64,000 bases of DNA from Physella acuta. Lineage: Eukaryota; Mollusca; Gastropoda; Physidae. The DNA is taken from the NCBI RefSeq assembly GCF_028476545.1, contig NW_026732544.1, forward strand, positions 61,279 to 125,278. The letters are read 5' to 3'. Positions 12,901-27,900 of this stretch are shown here, in pieces. Made by a program: the position numbers and the translations under genes. The notes beneath the pieces are model-generated. The model was not told where the DNA came from, did not search any database, and worked only from the letters and a program-made list of their open reading frames with translations. The first letter of the stretch is position 1. Every line of letters starts with the position of its first letter.

Positions 12901-15900
12901 GAAATATCAACATTAAAATATTTCAGCCATTGGTCAGTTCAACAGTCAGCTAGAAATATCAACATTAAAATATTTCAGCCAGCAGTCAGTTCAACAGTCC
13001 GCTAAAAATATCAACATTAAAATATTTCAACCATTGGTCAGTTCAACAGTCAGCTAAGTCAGTAAAGAAGTAAATCATTGTAGTAATAGAAAGTTATGGT
13101 CAGTCATATAGAAGTAATGTTTAGGAAAGTGGAGTTAGGATTAGTAGTAGATTGACTGTGTATATGTGTATGTTAAATAAACTTGGAGGTGTTTCAACTG
13201 AGTTTTATATATATTTCCCACTGGAGAAATCTGTACAGGATTAACATCAGGAGGGTTGATCCCCTGACACGTATATCTACAAATACATATATATATATAA
13301 AACCATCTCTCCTCACCACACACTGTATAGTGTGGTTTAGATTAGTGTTGTGGTTAATCTAGCCACTCACCTGCCCATCTGGTCTTGTGGTGACTGAGGC
13401 CACACACAGGGCCAACCTTTTACAAGGGGTGTCATCTCTTTCTAGAATTTTCTTTAAAGCAGATCTGTGGGGAGTATTAGAATAGACAGGCTGTAATAGA
13501 TGGATAAAGACTGGGAGGTCTAGAGCTCTGACAAAGCCTAGATTAAGAACAACCTTATATGTAACAATATAGCACAGTAATATTTCTTTTTTGTACAAAC
13601 CTATAACATCACTATAAAATTTATCCCAGCATTAATTTTTTACAATATTACAAGTAAAAAAAAAAACCAAAACTCTATTCCACATGCATTCGCAACCATC
13701 AAATCTGAAAGTTTACTTTAACACTTTTTAATGTTAAGTTACTCTATTTGGGGCAAATGATCACCTGTTTCTGCAAACTCGGCATATGAAGAGATAGTGT
13801 GGTCAGTACAATGCCCAGCCGCCTTACTTTTTCCTAACGTGAGTCAGGTACCCATCAGAGCTGGAAGAACTCTGGGATGCAAGACCGATTCAAGCTCAGG
13901 ATTTAAACTCAAAACTTTTAGGTTAGCAGCCATATGCTCTACCATCCAAGCAGGCTTTATACACATTCCCCATGATATACTTTTATTAATGACCTTGACC
14001 TAGCAGGTTATACAGAAGACTGAGACCAGTGTCAGCCTTTCTGTCAGGTGATGTCAGCCTTTCTGTCAGGTGATGTCAGCCTTTCTGTCAGGTGATGTCA
14101 GCCTTTCTGTCAGGTGATGTCAGCCTTTCTGTCAGGTGATGTAAGCCTTTCTGTCAGGTGATGTCAGCCTTTCTGTCAGGTGATGTCAGCCTTTCTGTCA
14201 GGTGATGTCAGCCTTTCTGTCAGGTGATGTCAGCCTTTCTGTCAGGTGATGTCAGCCTTTCTGTCAGGTGATGTCAGCCTTATTGTCAGGTGATGTCAGC
14301 CTTTCTGTCAGGTGATGTCAGCCTTTCTGTGAGCTGATGTCAGCCTTTCTGTCAGGTGATGTCAGCCTTTCTGTCAGGTGATGTCAGCCTTTCTGTCAGG
14401 TGATGTTAGCCTTTCTGTCAGGTGATGTCAGCCTTTCTGTGAGCTGATGTCAGTCTTTCTGTCAGGTGATGTCAGCCTTTCTGTCAGGTGATGTCAGGAC
14501 CTTACCTTTGGCATGCGTCAACCTCTCTGTCATATCTGTATTTCAGCTGTAGCATCACATGGTCCGGGGTCAACGACCTGAAACACAACAACACCATAAG
14601 ACAGGTACATGATGGTCATAATCTGATTAGGTGTTTGATAAGGTGTGTGCAGATATTTGACATGGTGAGCTGATACAAGATCACCTCAATGACACCAATA
14701 TTTCACATGGAGTGCTGATACAAGATCACCTCAATGACATCAATATTTGACATGGTGTGCTAATACAAGATCACCTCAATGACACCCATATTTAACATGG
14801 CAACAGTTGATCAGATCACCTCAATAAGACCACCACATTTGTTATAACAACCAGGTGGGACCTACCTGCCAGAAAACACCTGTGGGAAACACACTTCGTA
14901 GGCCGCCAGCTTCCACACTATCCACCTGTAGTGATTCTCCACCCACCGTTCATCCACCAGACCTGGGTCAACGCCCTCCAAGGTCAGGAAAGCTCTGGAA
15001 CAGAACAAAGTTAGATCCTCATGATGAAGTTACACTGTAGAAACTAAAACTAGTCTGCATTGTAATTGTATAGATGAAGAAGAGATGAGGAGGTGATTGA
15101 GAATACTATTTTGTCTATTAAATAATGAATGCAACATGATTTTAGTGCACATTTTCACTATATCATTGTGTATCAGTTAATATTTTAATTGCATTTATTA
15201 ATATACCAGTGTATCAGTTAACAAGAATATTGATAATCAGTGAAATTTAGAACAAAAACTTAATCACATTTCTTCATAAATTGCTTGATATACTAACAGA
15301 AAATTACATACTGTTTTATATATCCTTTTGCTATTTAATATATTTTATCTATTTACAAGTGTATATGTATAATTATATAATGTCAAGCCTCCCACTTTAG
15401 ACTATATTTAGATCATGTTTTCATGAGTTTTTAAAATTTTGTTTAATTATTCACTTAGATAATTATATAAACAATTATATACAGGACAGGAACAAAAGAA
15501 AATGTGAGGGGGTATAAGGTTTATACATTTTAAAAAATTGAGTTACAAGATTTGAGATAAACCCACAAACAAACAAACAAACAGACATTGTGAACTAAAT
15601 AAAAGCTTATTTTAAAATGGGAGACAATTCAAGAGAGAAAAAAAAAGCAAACCTGTAAAACTCTTGCTGACCAGCAAAGCCACATCTATCAGGAACCAAG
15701 AGTGCCCCATCCCCCAACAACACGTCGGAACTACTCCCTGGGTAGAAGCGACCCAGGTCGAAGCGGAACTCTTTTGCATTCAAGCTGTTGATTTCCATCA
15801 CATTTACAGAAACCCCTAGAGAGATCAGCTGAAACAAAAAAAAACAAATGCTACCTTGTAAAAATGTGCCATGCAAACTAGAAGTTAATATCTCACTCAT

Positions 15901-18900
15901 TCTTGTACTATATAAACTAAGTAGGAATAGCCTAGATAACCTTTCTGTATGCAAAAAAATAAGATAAAATACGTTACAGTGTTGAAAAAATTGTTTTACA
16001 TTAAAAAATTAAATTGTGTTAGTTACTTCCCATTTTGAAAAATCAAAATAGCCAAGGGATACAACCTATAAAATGTTCCAAAAGTCTTTATAAATACTGA
16101 GAAATTCAATAGGATTAGGAATAAATATTTAAAAACTAGCATCATTAGTTGTTTTTTTATGCTAATTGTGAATACTTAAATACTTTAAGCAGTCAGTGTT
16201 ATCTTTAATGTTTGTAAACTTTATTATTATTATTAATCCTAATTAAAACAGAATACTTGTAGATGTATAAATATTCTTTTTACAACAAGGAGAAATTCAA
16301 TTTAAACAATGAGGTTGTCTCTTCAGTGACTTTAATTATTAAAAAAACTTTTATTCCAGTACTAATTCATAAGACGCTTAATATAATTTAAATTAAATTT
16401 TACTAGAGGATTTAAGTTATCCATTAAAAATGTCTGACCTAGAAAAAAACACAGAACATTGCCATTCACACACTATTCAATTGCTAGAACAATATTAAAA
16501 TTATTGCCTCAATAATCTACTTCTCTTTGATTCTTTTTCACTTATCATTCCTTTTGTCTTAGTACGTCTAGTGCACCTAACAAGAGATTAGAGGTTTGGA
16601 GACACCTAGATTTTATTTATTTATTTATTTATTCAATTACGATAACAATTGTAGGAAGGAGGCCTTTTTTCACATTGGCCGTTTTAAAATAACAAATAAA
16701 AACAATTTAATAACAGCGTTTAAAAAAGCAATATCACAGTAACGACATAGCAGTAACATAGCACAAAAAATGTGGAATAAAGAAATAATATTACATAGTT
16801 ATAATACAAGATGAGATAAAATAAGAATATAATAGATGAATGAGAAATGTTTCAATGAGTCAGTTAGAGAGGTCATTAAATAATTGTTGTTTTAGTTTAG
16901 ATTTGAATATATTTTCAAATCTAGATAGTTTTATTTTGTTAGGAAGATTGTTCCACAAATTTGAACCAGAGTAGGCGAAGCTATGTTTTTGGAAAAAAGT
17001 TGTATATGGGATCGGTAAATTAAGACGACGATTTAATTTTATGTTAAAAGAAAATAGGTCTGATAAGTAAGAGGGGGCTGTTTCGTGGAATATTTTATAT
17101 AAAAAAATTGCTTTAGTATATATAATCTTTTTATTTAATGGAAGTATATTAGTTGTAATAAAAGAATCAAGGCTACTAGACAAGCCAGTAAACAGTTTTA
17201 TAGCCCTTTTTTGTAATGATAGAAGAGGACACTGCTTAGTTATAAAGCTGCTGCTTCACACTACAGAAGTATAATCCAGCCTAGATTGAATAAAAGCCTC
17301 ATAAAAAACCAGCCTGCTCCTAAGTCCAGAAGGTTCCTTATCCTTGCTAGTTGAAAAGTTGTCTTTAATAGGGACATTTTTAGAAGATGGATATGACCGG
17401 ACCAAGTGAGGTTGTGATCTATAACCAATCCTAGGCATTTGTAACTATCAACCTGTTCAATGTTTGTGTTGTCTATAGTAATGCGTAATGAGGTGGAAGG
17501 TAGACGAAGGTGTTTCTGAAGAGTTGTAATAATCAAGGATTTGGTTTTATCGGGGTGAAGTTTCATTTTGAGGGTTTTAAAGTAAGGAAACAGCTGCCAT
17601 AAAATGTCCTTTGAGTTAACCCATCTCTCTGGATTACCTGCCTTAAGTCTGGTAAAGGAAGGGTGGCTGGGCATAGTGATTTACTTACATGTCCAGGTCA
17701 TAGAATTAATGAATGACTTAATCTGCCCCTTAATCACCATGTGAGAGGGTTCTTTCCTAATACCTAATGTTGGGTAATATAAAGGGAGTGGGGGAGAGAA
17801 AATGCATCCAGTTTCACAATATTTGAGGGATTAAAACTGGTTAGCACAAATGCCTTAACATACTGTTTCCTAGTATTCATCTAACCCAGGGGTCTCCAAA
17901 CTATGGCCCGCGGGCTGAATGCGGCCCGCGAGGTCCTCTCATCCGGCCTGCGAAGGTCTTTGTGTCCACGGAAAAAATGTTTGGCTGAGGAACTTTGCCC
18001 AGTAAATTCAAAACACCCTGAAGAGATTTCTTGAAGAAAACTCTGGCTCTGGCCCCTGAGCTAACATTTGATAGTTAAAGTGGCCCTCGGGCTGAAAAGT
18101 TTGGAGACCCCTGATCTAACCTAACAGTAAACAAATATTCCAGCTTTAAATGTAATGGAATTGGTGTCGAGCTTACTCAGTGGTACCCAGCATTAGGGTA
18201 ATTAAAAATAAAATCCCAATCCTGCTTCAGCTTATGCCAGGCCAGTGACTAGATCTGGTTAGCAGAAATGCCTTAACACACCATTTCCAAGTATTCATCT
18301 AACCTAACACTAACAAAATATCTTAGTTTTAATGGTAATCAAATTGGTGTTGAGCTAACTCAGCAGTACCCAGCATCAAGGAAATAAAAAAATAAAATCC
18401 CAATCCTACCTCATCTTATTTCCAGCCAGTGACTAGATCTGGTTAGCACAAATGCCTTAACACACCATTTCCAAGTATTCATCAAACCTAACGCTAACCA
18501 AATACCCTAGCTTTATATGTAATCGAATTGGTGTCGAGCTAACTCAGCAGTACCTAGCATCAAGGAAATAAAAAACCAAAATCCCAATCCTACTTCAGCT
18601 TATGCCAGGCCAGTGACTAGATCTGATTAGCACAGATGCCTTAACACACTATTTCCAAGTATTCATCTAACCTAACACTAACAAAATATCTTAGTTTTAA
18701 TGGTAACCAAATTGGTGTTGAGCTAACTCAGCAGTACCCAGCATCAAGGAAATAAAAAAATAAAATCCCAATCCTACCTCATCTTATTTCCGGCCAGTGA
18801 CTAAATCTGGTTAGCACAATTGCCTAAATATACCATTTCCAAGTATTCATCAAACCTAACGCTAACCAAATACCCTAGCTTTAAATGTAATCGAATTGGT

Positions 18901-21900
18901 GTCGAGCTAACTCAGCAGTACCCAGCATCAAGGAAATAAAAAACCAAAATCCCAATCCTACTTCAGCTTATGCCAGGCCAGTGACTAGATCTGATTAGCA
19001 CAGATGCCTTAACACACTATTTCCAAGTAGTCATCAAACCTAACGCTAACCAATGCTTTAAATGTAATCGAATTGGTGTTGAGCTAACTCAGCAGTACCC
19101 AGCATCAAGGAAATAAAAAAACAAAATCCCAATCCTACCTAATCTTATTTCCGACCAGTGACTAAATCTTGCACAAATGTCTAAATATACCATCTCTAAG
19201 CATTCATCAAACCTAACGCTAACTAAATATCCTGGCTTAAATGTAATCAAACAGGTATTGAGCATCAACGTAGTAAAAAAACAAACTCCCAATCCTACCT
19301 CATCTTTCGTCAGGCCAGTGACTGGCTCTAGTCCCGCCGCATGAAGGCTCATCAAAACATTTTTTCCTTTCCTGGCCTCAGACCACCGCCCGCGGGTGGG
19401 TCGAACTCTGACCTTTTTCTTGGCTGCTATCATCTTCTCCTGTCTAACACTGGGCTCCTCAAAACACGGCTCATTGAGGAAAGATGGGCTGGTGACAATA
19501 CTCAATTTTCCCCACATTTTTTCTACAGGCTCTTTAAGCTTCTCTAAGCTCTTCTGTGAAGTTAGATTTGAATGGTGTCTATCTGTAAACTTTGAAGAGT
19601 TCTGAATGTTATCTTTCCTTGCTATTCCTTTGTTAATCTGTTTATTATTTGCAATTGGTCGACTATGTGAACATGGTAGTTCAGATTGTAAGGCAAGTTC
19701 ATTTTGGTCAGACAATTTTTCAATATGGCTTGCATCAGAATCCTGGCACAGTAAAAAGTTCTCTTCATCATCATCAAGATTAGTATCAGGTTCCATAACT
19801 CTTTTGGAGGCCCTGGTACTTGTGTTTAGAGTTACGGCCCCTGTAGCAGGGTGAGATTTCCTGACATTGAAGACGGGGGCCTTCACGATGGCAGGCATTT
19901 TATAAGCAGTTTGGTTTTTCGTACATTGTTTTTTAGCAGGTGGTGGGACAAAAGAAGTTTTTACAGCAGCAGCTTTTATGTTTGGTTGGCTTTCACCTGC
20001 TGCATCAGATTTCAAGATGGCGTCAAAAAGTTTGGATTTTTTATTTGGCGGCTGGGGGCAGTCAGAGGTAATGCCTTGTGATCCCCTGAAATCATCAATT
20101 TATAAAAGGTTTTTAAAAAAATAGTTCTTTTCAGAAACACTGCCTTCTTCTTTTTTAAAACTCCAAGAAAATAAACGATATTAAATCTTTCATTCTGTTT
20201 TTCATCCATTATTAAAATATTATTTTTAAATTACCCCAACACAAAAATAAAAATATTTTAAGTAAATGCTAAACCAGTTCAACTAACATAATTTACTAAG
20301 CAGCTGACATCATTAAGCTCTTCATTAAAAAATGCATCTCACCTTGCAAAGATTATAAAAGATTAACTTACTATAGATATTTTTTAAACTAGCCCCATTC
20401 TTACCCTTATTTAACTATTTTGTGTCGAATATTTATTATTTAAAAAGCCATCTTTTACCCAGATTCAGCTTCCTCAGAACTAGAAAATAAAGCCAGCAGT
20501 CTTTTCCCTTGTCTAGTTAACCTTCTATCAAACTGAAATTCTGGGGACACAAAAAAAAACTTCATAACAGCTACAATCAAATACAGTAAAATAAATTAAA
20601 ATTCAGTATATATATTTTTTTTAAAACTATGTATGTGTAAACTATAGTCTGCATTTATCACATAACTAGCAGAATCAGTCAGTTATTCTACACATATATA
20701 CTTCATTTTTAGATAAATACTATAAAATAAAACATTTTGTTAATATAATTATCTACATTTTAAGTAACATTAACATTTAACTCTTATCATAATACGGTAA
20801 TTTTAATTGGTTTACGTTCAGATGAATGCATTTATTTTAAACTGATAACTTGGGCAAGCAGGGAGTTAAGCAAGACAACTTAAACATTAAAAAATACCTT
20901 CACATTTTGAAACCTGAGGTGTGTGAAATCTTTTATTGAGGTTGGAGCGGTCACCTGATCAGGAGTATTGATATTTCACGTGTAAATAAATGGACAAAAT
21001 AAAACTTATTCCACTAAAGAAAACCAACATCCAAGCCAACATTTTATGTTAACATGATTATGTAATGAATACAACATTAAAAGTACGATTTTGTGGATAA
21101 TATCAGTTAGTAATGAACTAACATAAAAAACATTTTGAGGAAACGTGAGGGGTGTAATGAAACCAAAATAAAAAAGTAACAATTTATGGGTTAAATAAGG
21201 ATAGAATAAAACCAACATGAAAAACAACATTTTATGAGTAAACAAAATAATGACACCAACATAAAAGACAACAATTTATGTGTAACGAACATAAAAGACA
21301 ATATTTTATGTATAACCAACATAAAATACAACATTTATGTGTAACCAACATAAAAGAATATATTTATGTGTAACCCACATAATGACACCAACATAAAAGA
21401 CAACAATTTATGTGTAACTAAAATAAAAGACGACATTTTAAGAGTAACCAACATAAAAGACAACATTTTACGTGTACCAACATAAAAGACAACATTTTAC
21501 GTGTAACCAACATGAACGACAACAAGTTTACTAAACAAGGACTGGCTCACCTCTCCCAAACCTCTGCCCCAGGGTAGCCGACCCTGCACCTGACCCTCCA
21601 GGCTTGTACTCTGGAACCAGGTTGTCCTCCTCCGCAGCCGTGTGCAGCTGGACCTCCAGCGTGCTGGATGACAGACCAGTAGACGTGGTGGATGACAGAC
21701 CAGCAGGCGTGGTAAACATCTCAGGCACAATGTGATCCAAGTGCTTATCTTTAGACTGGGTTTTCTTGACTTTTGCTACGGCAAGTTTGGACACTTTAAC
21801 CTGGGAACCAGACTCCGAGGGCTCAGTGGTGTAGCTGTGGGTAGTAGAGCCTGGTTCATTATTGGTGCACCAACTTCTAGCGTGTTTCAGGGCTGTGTCA

Positions 21901-24900
21901 GATACTGTGACGTTAGTGCCGGAAGCTGTGGAAAACCCTGAAGGTGTAGGTGTAGTTCGATCAGTATTTGTGGTGTTGCCTTCATCCTCATCATTGAAGA
22001 AACTTTTAGCATGTTTCAATGCTTTGTCTGATACACAGACCTTTGAACCTGATGCTGTGGAAAAACCTAATGACTTTGGTGTAGTTTGATCAGTATTTGT
22101 GGTGTTGACTTCATCCTCATCATTGAAGAAACTTTTAGCATGTTTCAATGCTTTCTCTGACACATTGACCTTTGAACCTGATGCTGTAGAAAATCCCAAC
22201 GGTTTTGGTGTAGTTTGTGCATTGCTTATATCAGCGTCTCCCTCATCATTGAAGAAACTTTTAGCATGTTTCAATGCTTTGTCTGATACATTGACCTTTG
22301 AACCTGATGCTGTGGAAAACCCTAAGGACTTTGGCGTAATTTGGGCAGTATTTGTGGTGTTACCTTCATCCTCATCATTGAAGAAACTTTTAGCATGTTT
22401 CAATGCTTTATCTGATACATTGACCTTTGAACCTGATGCTGTGGAAAAACCTGAAGGCTTTGGTGTAGGCTGTGCATTGCTTGAATCTGCATCTCCCTCG
22501 TCATTGAAAAAACTTTTAGCATGCTTCAATGCCTTGTCTGACACTTTGACCTTTGAACCTGATGCAGTAGAAAACCCTAGAGACCTAGGAGTTTTCACTA
22601 CAGGAACTGTAGCATGTTCCAGTGCTTTGTCGGATACACTGACCTTTGAACCTGATGCTGTGGAAAACCCTGAAGGTTTTGGTGTAGTTTGTGCATTGCT
22701 TGTATCTTCACTTTCGTCATTGCTAAATAAACGTTTAGCATGTTTCAGCGCTTTATCTGTTACACTGACCTTTGAACCTGATGCTGTGGAAAAACCTGAA
22801 GACTTTGGTTTAGTTTGGGCAGTAGTTATAGAGTTGCCTTCATCTTCATCATTGAAAAAACTTTTAGCACGCCTAAGTGCTGTATCTGATACTGTCACTT
22901 TTGAACCTGATGCTGTAGAAAATCCTGAAGGCTTTGGTGTATTTCTGGCAGTTATTGTTAAATTGCCATCATTTTCATCATTGAAAAAACATTTAGTATG
23001 GCTTAGTGCTTGTTCCAAAACCTTGACCTTTGAACTTGATGGTGTAGAAAATCCTAAAGGGGCTGGTGTATTTTGCGCATTATTTGTATCAGCGTCTCCC
23101 TCGTCATTGAAAAAACTTTTAGCATGTTTCAATGCAGTCTCTGAAACTGTGACCTTTGAACCTGATGCCATAGCAAACCCGAACTTTGGTGTATTTTGGG
23201 CAGTAATATGTTCTTTAGTATGTTCAGGTACATGTTCTGTATTTGTTGTAGTGATTTTTCCATCGCTATTATTGTCATCCATGAAGAAACTTTTAGCATG
23301 GCTCAGGGCTTGTTCTGAAACTGTGACCTTTGAACCTGATGCAGTAGAAAACCCTAAAGGCTTTGGAGTTTTCGTTTCAGGAGGTGTTGCTTTGCCATCA
23401 TCCTCTTCATTGAAATAACTTTTAGCATGATGTAATGCTTTATCTGAAACTGTGACCTTTGAACCTGATGCTGTAGAAAACCCTAAAGGCTTTGGTGCAA
23501 TTTTTGCATTGCTTGTACTAGCGTCTTCATCATCATTGAAAAAACTTTTAGCATGCTGCAATGCTTTATCTGAAACTTTCACCTTTGAACCTGAAGCTGT
23601 AGAGAAGCCAGGTAACATTGGAAGGTGGTCACCACCAGATGTGCTATGTAAATCATTGTGTCTTAATATAGCCTGATCACAAGAGTCAGGTAAAAACTCA
23701 CCAAGTGGTGTTGTAGTCTGTTTAACTGGAGACACAGGTAAACATTGACTTTTTAATGCACTGTCCTGGGGAGTGTCTGAAGAAACGACCTTGTTGTCCA
23801 ACATTTCATAGGATTTGTTATTGAGGTTTCTATTATCATTTAGTTTAACTGAACAAATATCTGAAGTACCTGAAGAAAAGACTTTGTTGTCCAACATTTC
23901 TGTGGATTTGTTGTTGTGTTTTCTATTATCATTGAGTGTAACTGCACAAACATCTGATGTATCTGCAACATCCATAGCTTGATTAGCCTTTAGTGAGATG
24001 GTGAGATTAGTCCTACTGGCTGTTGTAAAGCTAGGAATCACACACACGGTAGGATCATTAACATGACTGTTAAACTTTGGTAAAACATCACTGAGGATAG
24101 AATTTTTTTCTTTATCTGATGGCTCCACTTTTGTATCTAATGCACTTGTTCCTACATTGCTATATATCTTAATGTTGTCTGCGAATTTATTCCCAGGATG
24201 CTGTGGAAAATCCTCCAGCTTCTCTTCAACCATCATTCCACCATCATCAAACCATCCTTTTTGATATGACCTGAATGTATTCAACTCATCATTCAATTCA
24301 CATCTGCTACTAGATTTCTCATGACCATCATTATTTAAGTCACATTTTAAACCAGAGGAAGACTGAAATCCTAAATTTTGTTTTTCAATTAAAAATTTGT
24401 TTTCTACATCCAGGATCTTATCAGGTTTTAAATCACTAGATAATAATTTGTCTGAGGTAAGATTCTGGTTACTAGCTTTAAACTGTTCATCCATTTCCTT
24501 CCAGAATTGTTCAGATTTCTTCACAGCATTTTCAGATAGATAGATCTCCTTCCCCAGCGCTGTAGAAAATCCTTTAAAGTCACCACCAGCAGATGGTGTG
24601 GTACACACCAAGTCTTTTGAAACATTTCTTGTACTTAAAAACCTCTCCTGGGCATTACGATCCTCCACCCTTGTTAAACCAGCATCTTCTATACTGTCAC
24701 CTTTCTGTAAATCTTCAGTCAGTGATTTACTGGAGTCGTTAATTAAATCTTGCTCAATGACATTTCTGAGACTGGAATCGTCATCCCATTCATCCACTTC
24801 CATCTGGTTCTTTGGGGGAGAAAATTTCCGAGCCTCGCCAGAAACATCATCACATTTTGCTTGTTCTCTGCCTATAGTAACTTTTTTCTTCAATATTTGC

Positions 24901-27900
24901 GGAGCTCGGAATGGCCGGAATCCTTTATAACTTTTGTCTATTTTAGGAAAATTAACATCTTTAGAAATTACATTTTTCATACTTTGGCCAAACTCGCTGC
25001 TAAAATCTGGCAAATTAGTTTTTTTAATCCCTTCTTTAGTGACTGGCTTCTGAACATTAGATGTACTGGCAACTTCTTCACTAACTTGCTCCCACAGTTG
25101 TTTAGCTTTAGATCTTGAAGCCTCTGATAACCCAATCTCTCTGCCCCCAGCTGTTACAAAACCAACAACGTTCAGATCTTCACCTTTTTCACCAACCGAC
25201 GCACTCGGCTTGGATAAAACAGGAGCCTTACATTTCACAACATCGCTTCCTGCTTTTACAAAATCCAAGTCTCTGTCTTTGCTTCCACCTTCTAACCCAC
25301 ATCGTCCTTTCATGCCGTCTTTATCCAAAGTCTGGCCGTACCCGTCTCCATCAACATAATCCTCTTGCATTGAACTCATCCCCATGATAATCTTATCCAG
25401 GAAGTCAAGCTTAGAACTATTACATGGAGTTTTATTTTTTTCATTCACTCGCAGAAGAGGACTTTTATCTAATCTTTTTATACAATCAAAACCATTCTTC
25501 TTTCTTGTTAAAACAGCATCAAGCTCCTGCTCCAACGAAAGACCACCATCCAAATGTATTCTCTCTCCTGCCTCTATCAATGTCTTTGTTAATCCGCCCA
25601 GATTGTTACCAGAGGAATTTAGTTTTTTAATTACACAAGCTGGCACTTGTTCCATGACATGTTCCTTGACTTGTTCCAGAACAGTATGCTCTGGCACATT
25701 TTGTATAGTCTGTTCAAGCACATGTCCTGTAACTTGTTCAGGTACTTTTATTATTGACTGTTCCTGTACATGTCCCAGTAACTGTCCTTCTGTAACTTGT
25801 CCCGGTACAAGTTCTGGTACAAGTTCTGGTACAAGTTCTGGCACATGTTCTGAACTAAAATAAAACCCTTCAGCCTGAGTTTTGCCAACATCCTCACACG
25901 GAGAACCAGACAGCAGCTGAGAGAACTCTGAAGCATCCCACATTTGTGATGTTATCTGACCTTCACCTTCATCATAACTGCCACTGTGTTGCAGCCCAGA
26001 TCCTGTGGAATAACTGGACACACACTCCTCGGCTACTAACGTAACATTTCCTGTCCCACCCACAGCGTCAACACACACTGTTTGAATATTATCTTCACCA
26101 TCTAATTTGTCAACACAAGTTCCAGATTTCTCTGCATCTGAGGTTTTTGTGAAGACGTTATTTAAATCTAAACCTGATGGAGCAACAACAACTGGCTGCA
26201 CTGGTTTATCACGGCATTCAATGTTGATATTATCTGAACCCTGATCCGTTGCACAGTTTTGAAAAACATCTGAAAACTTGGCGAAACCTGAAAAAATAAA
26301 TTAACTAATTTTAAAGTTGACATAAGACATCTGGAAATTTAAGAAATAAAGCTTTTAAAGTGCCAAATTTTGCATTAGTTGCGTTGATGTTATTTCAGTT
26401 ATCACATTTATCTTTCGATTATCTGTCTTCAAGCTTTGTATGACAGGATTGTGTGGTCAGCAAAATGACCAACAACCTTTACTTTCCCCAGCTTGTGTGA
26501 TGTATGGGGCCCATGGGCCTCCCTATGGATGCAAGGTTCAGAACAAAACTTGAGAATGGAAATTGTATTCTTTATCAACGGACCCCGCTTTCCAATATTG
26601 ATTTTGCACTATTGTGTAAATATCTTTAAGGAGGTACAGGCCATAGTATGTTGTGGCTACAACAAGTAGTGATAAACATGGATGTATATTGCATCCAAAT
26701 ACATCCCTTAGGCCAGGGGTTCCCAACCCTGTGCCCGCGGGCCATGGCGCCCGCTGAACGATTCGTATGTGCCCGCCTCTCACTATTCGACACAGACAGA
26801 ATTTTTTTCATAAACATTATTTTAAAATAAGATTTATTTTATTTATTTGTTAGTTTTCATTTTTTTTACTATAATACATTATAATACATTATGACTATAA
26901 GAAAAGACAATAAGAAAAAAATTATGGGAAAATGACAAGTTATGGAAGGAGTTTGTCGATTTAAAATAGGTGGTGCCCGCCACCCAACTGATATTTTAGA
27001 ATGTACTCTAGAGTAAAAATAGCTTGGCAACCCCTGCCTTAGGCCAACTTAAACTTAATTCTAAACTTAATTCCCAAACTTAATTCCATAACTTAAGACT
27101 AAAACTTAATTTAATAATTGAAGTACATGTAAAAAAAAAGCTATACAAATATAAAGGTATAGATATGAATAGGAAAAGCTTTACCCAACAATTTTTTGGT
27201 TGGTTTGTATTGTCCCATCATTGTCATCTTCTCTGTGTCTAATGGCAGCTGCCCTTGCTGGTACTCATCTTTTGCAGGAGTCTCAACTGTAGCAGTTGTA
27301 GCTGAAGGCATCTCAGCTGCAGTAGAAGTAGGGGTCCTGACTATCGTGGGTGTAGGGGTCCTGACTATCATGGGTGTAGGTGTCTTAGCCGCAGCCAATG
27401 TAGGTGTCTTAGCAATGGTGGCATTAGGTGTATTAGCTGCAGCGGATATTTGGGTTTTAGCTGCAATGGATGTAGGATTTTTAGCTGCAGTGAATGACAG
27501 TGTAGAAGCTTTAGATGTACCAGCGCCAGGAGTTCTGCCCAAGGCAGATTCCTCCCAAGCTACAAGCAGGGGTGTGACTGGCGTGACTGGACACAGCTTT
27601 TCAATTTGCTTCGTTGTTGGGTAAGAAAAGCGTTTGGATTTGCGTGAGGTTAAACCAACTGGCACGTTGTTTTTCGGGGTGTGGGGAGCACTGCCTGCGG
27701 CTTCTCTAGTTTGTATGTCTTCATGCGGCCTCGGCGCAGGTGAGGTTCTAGAAACAGGTGAGGTAGGAGCATGGGTAGATTTCCTGGAGTTGACAGTCAC
27801 AGGATGGTCAGTGTCAAGTTTTGTATCTGGTTTTAAACATGTTAAACCTGTTGCGTCATCTTGCATGACATTGACATGTGTGCAGTTTACAGATGTCACT

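Noticed and set aside
13141-13323. Short minus-strand frame near exon 13
   Set aside because: Contains a (TATA) microsatellite translation and no acceptor/donor pair; exon 13 joins exon 14 without it.
14028-14500. CRISPR-like array of regularly spaced repeats
   Set aside because: The 22-bp units are head to tail without unique spacers, and the context is a eukaryotic intron.
22099-23418. 439-codon open frame on the plus strand
   Set aside because: Antisense shadow of the BRC repeat exon; its apparent protein repeats mirror the BRC period and the minus strand has the true BRCA2 sequence.
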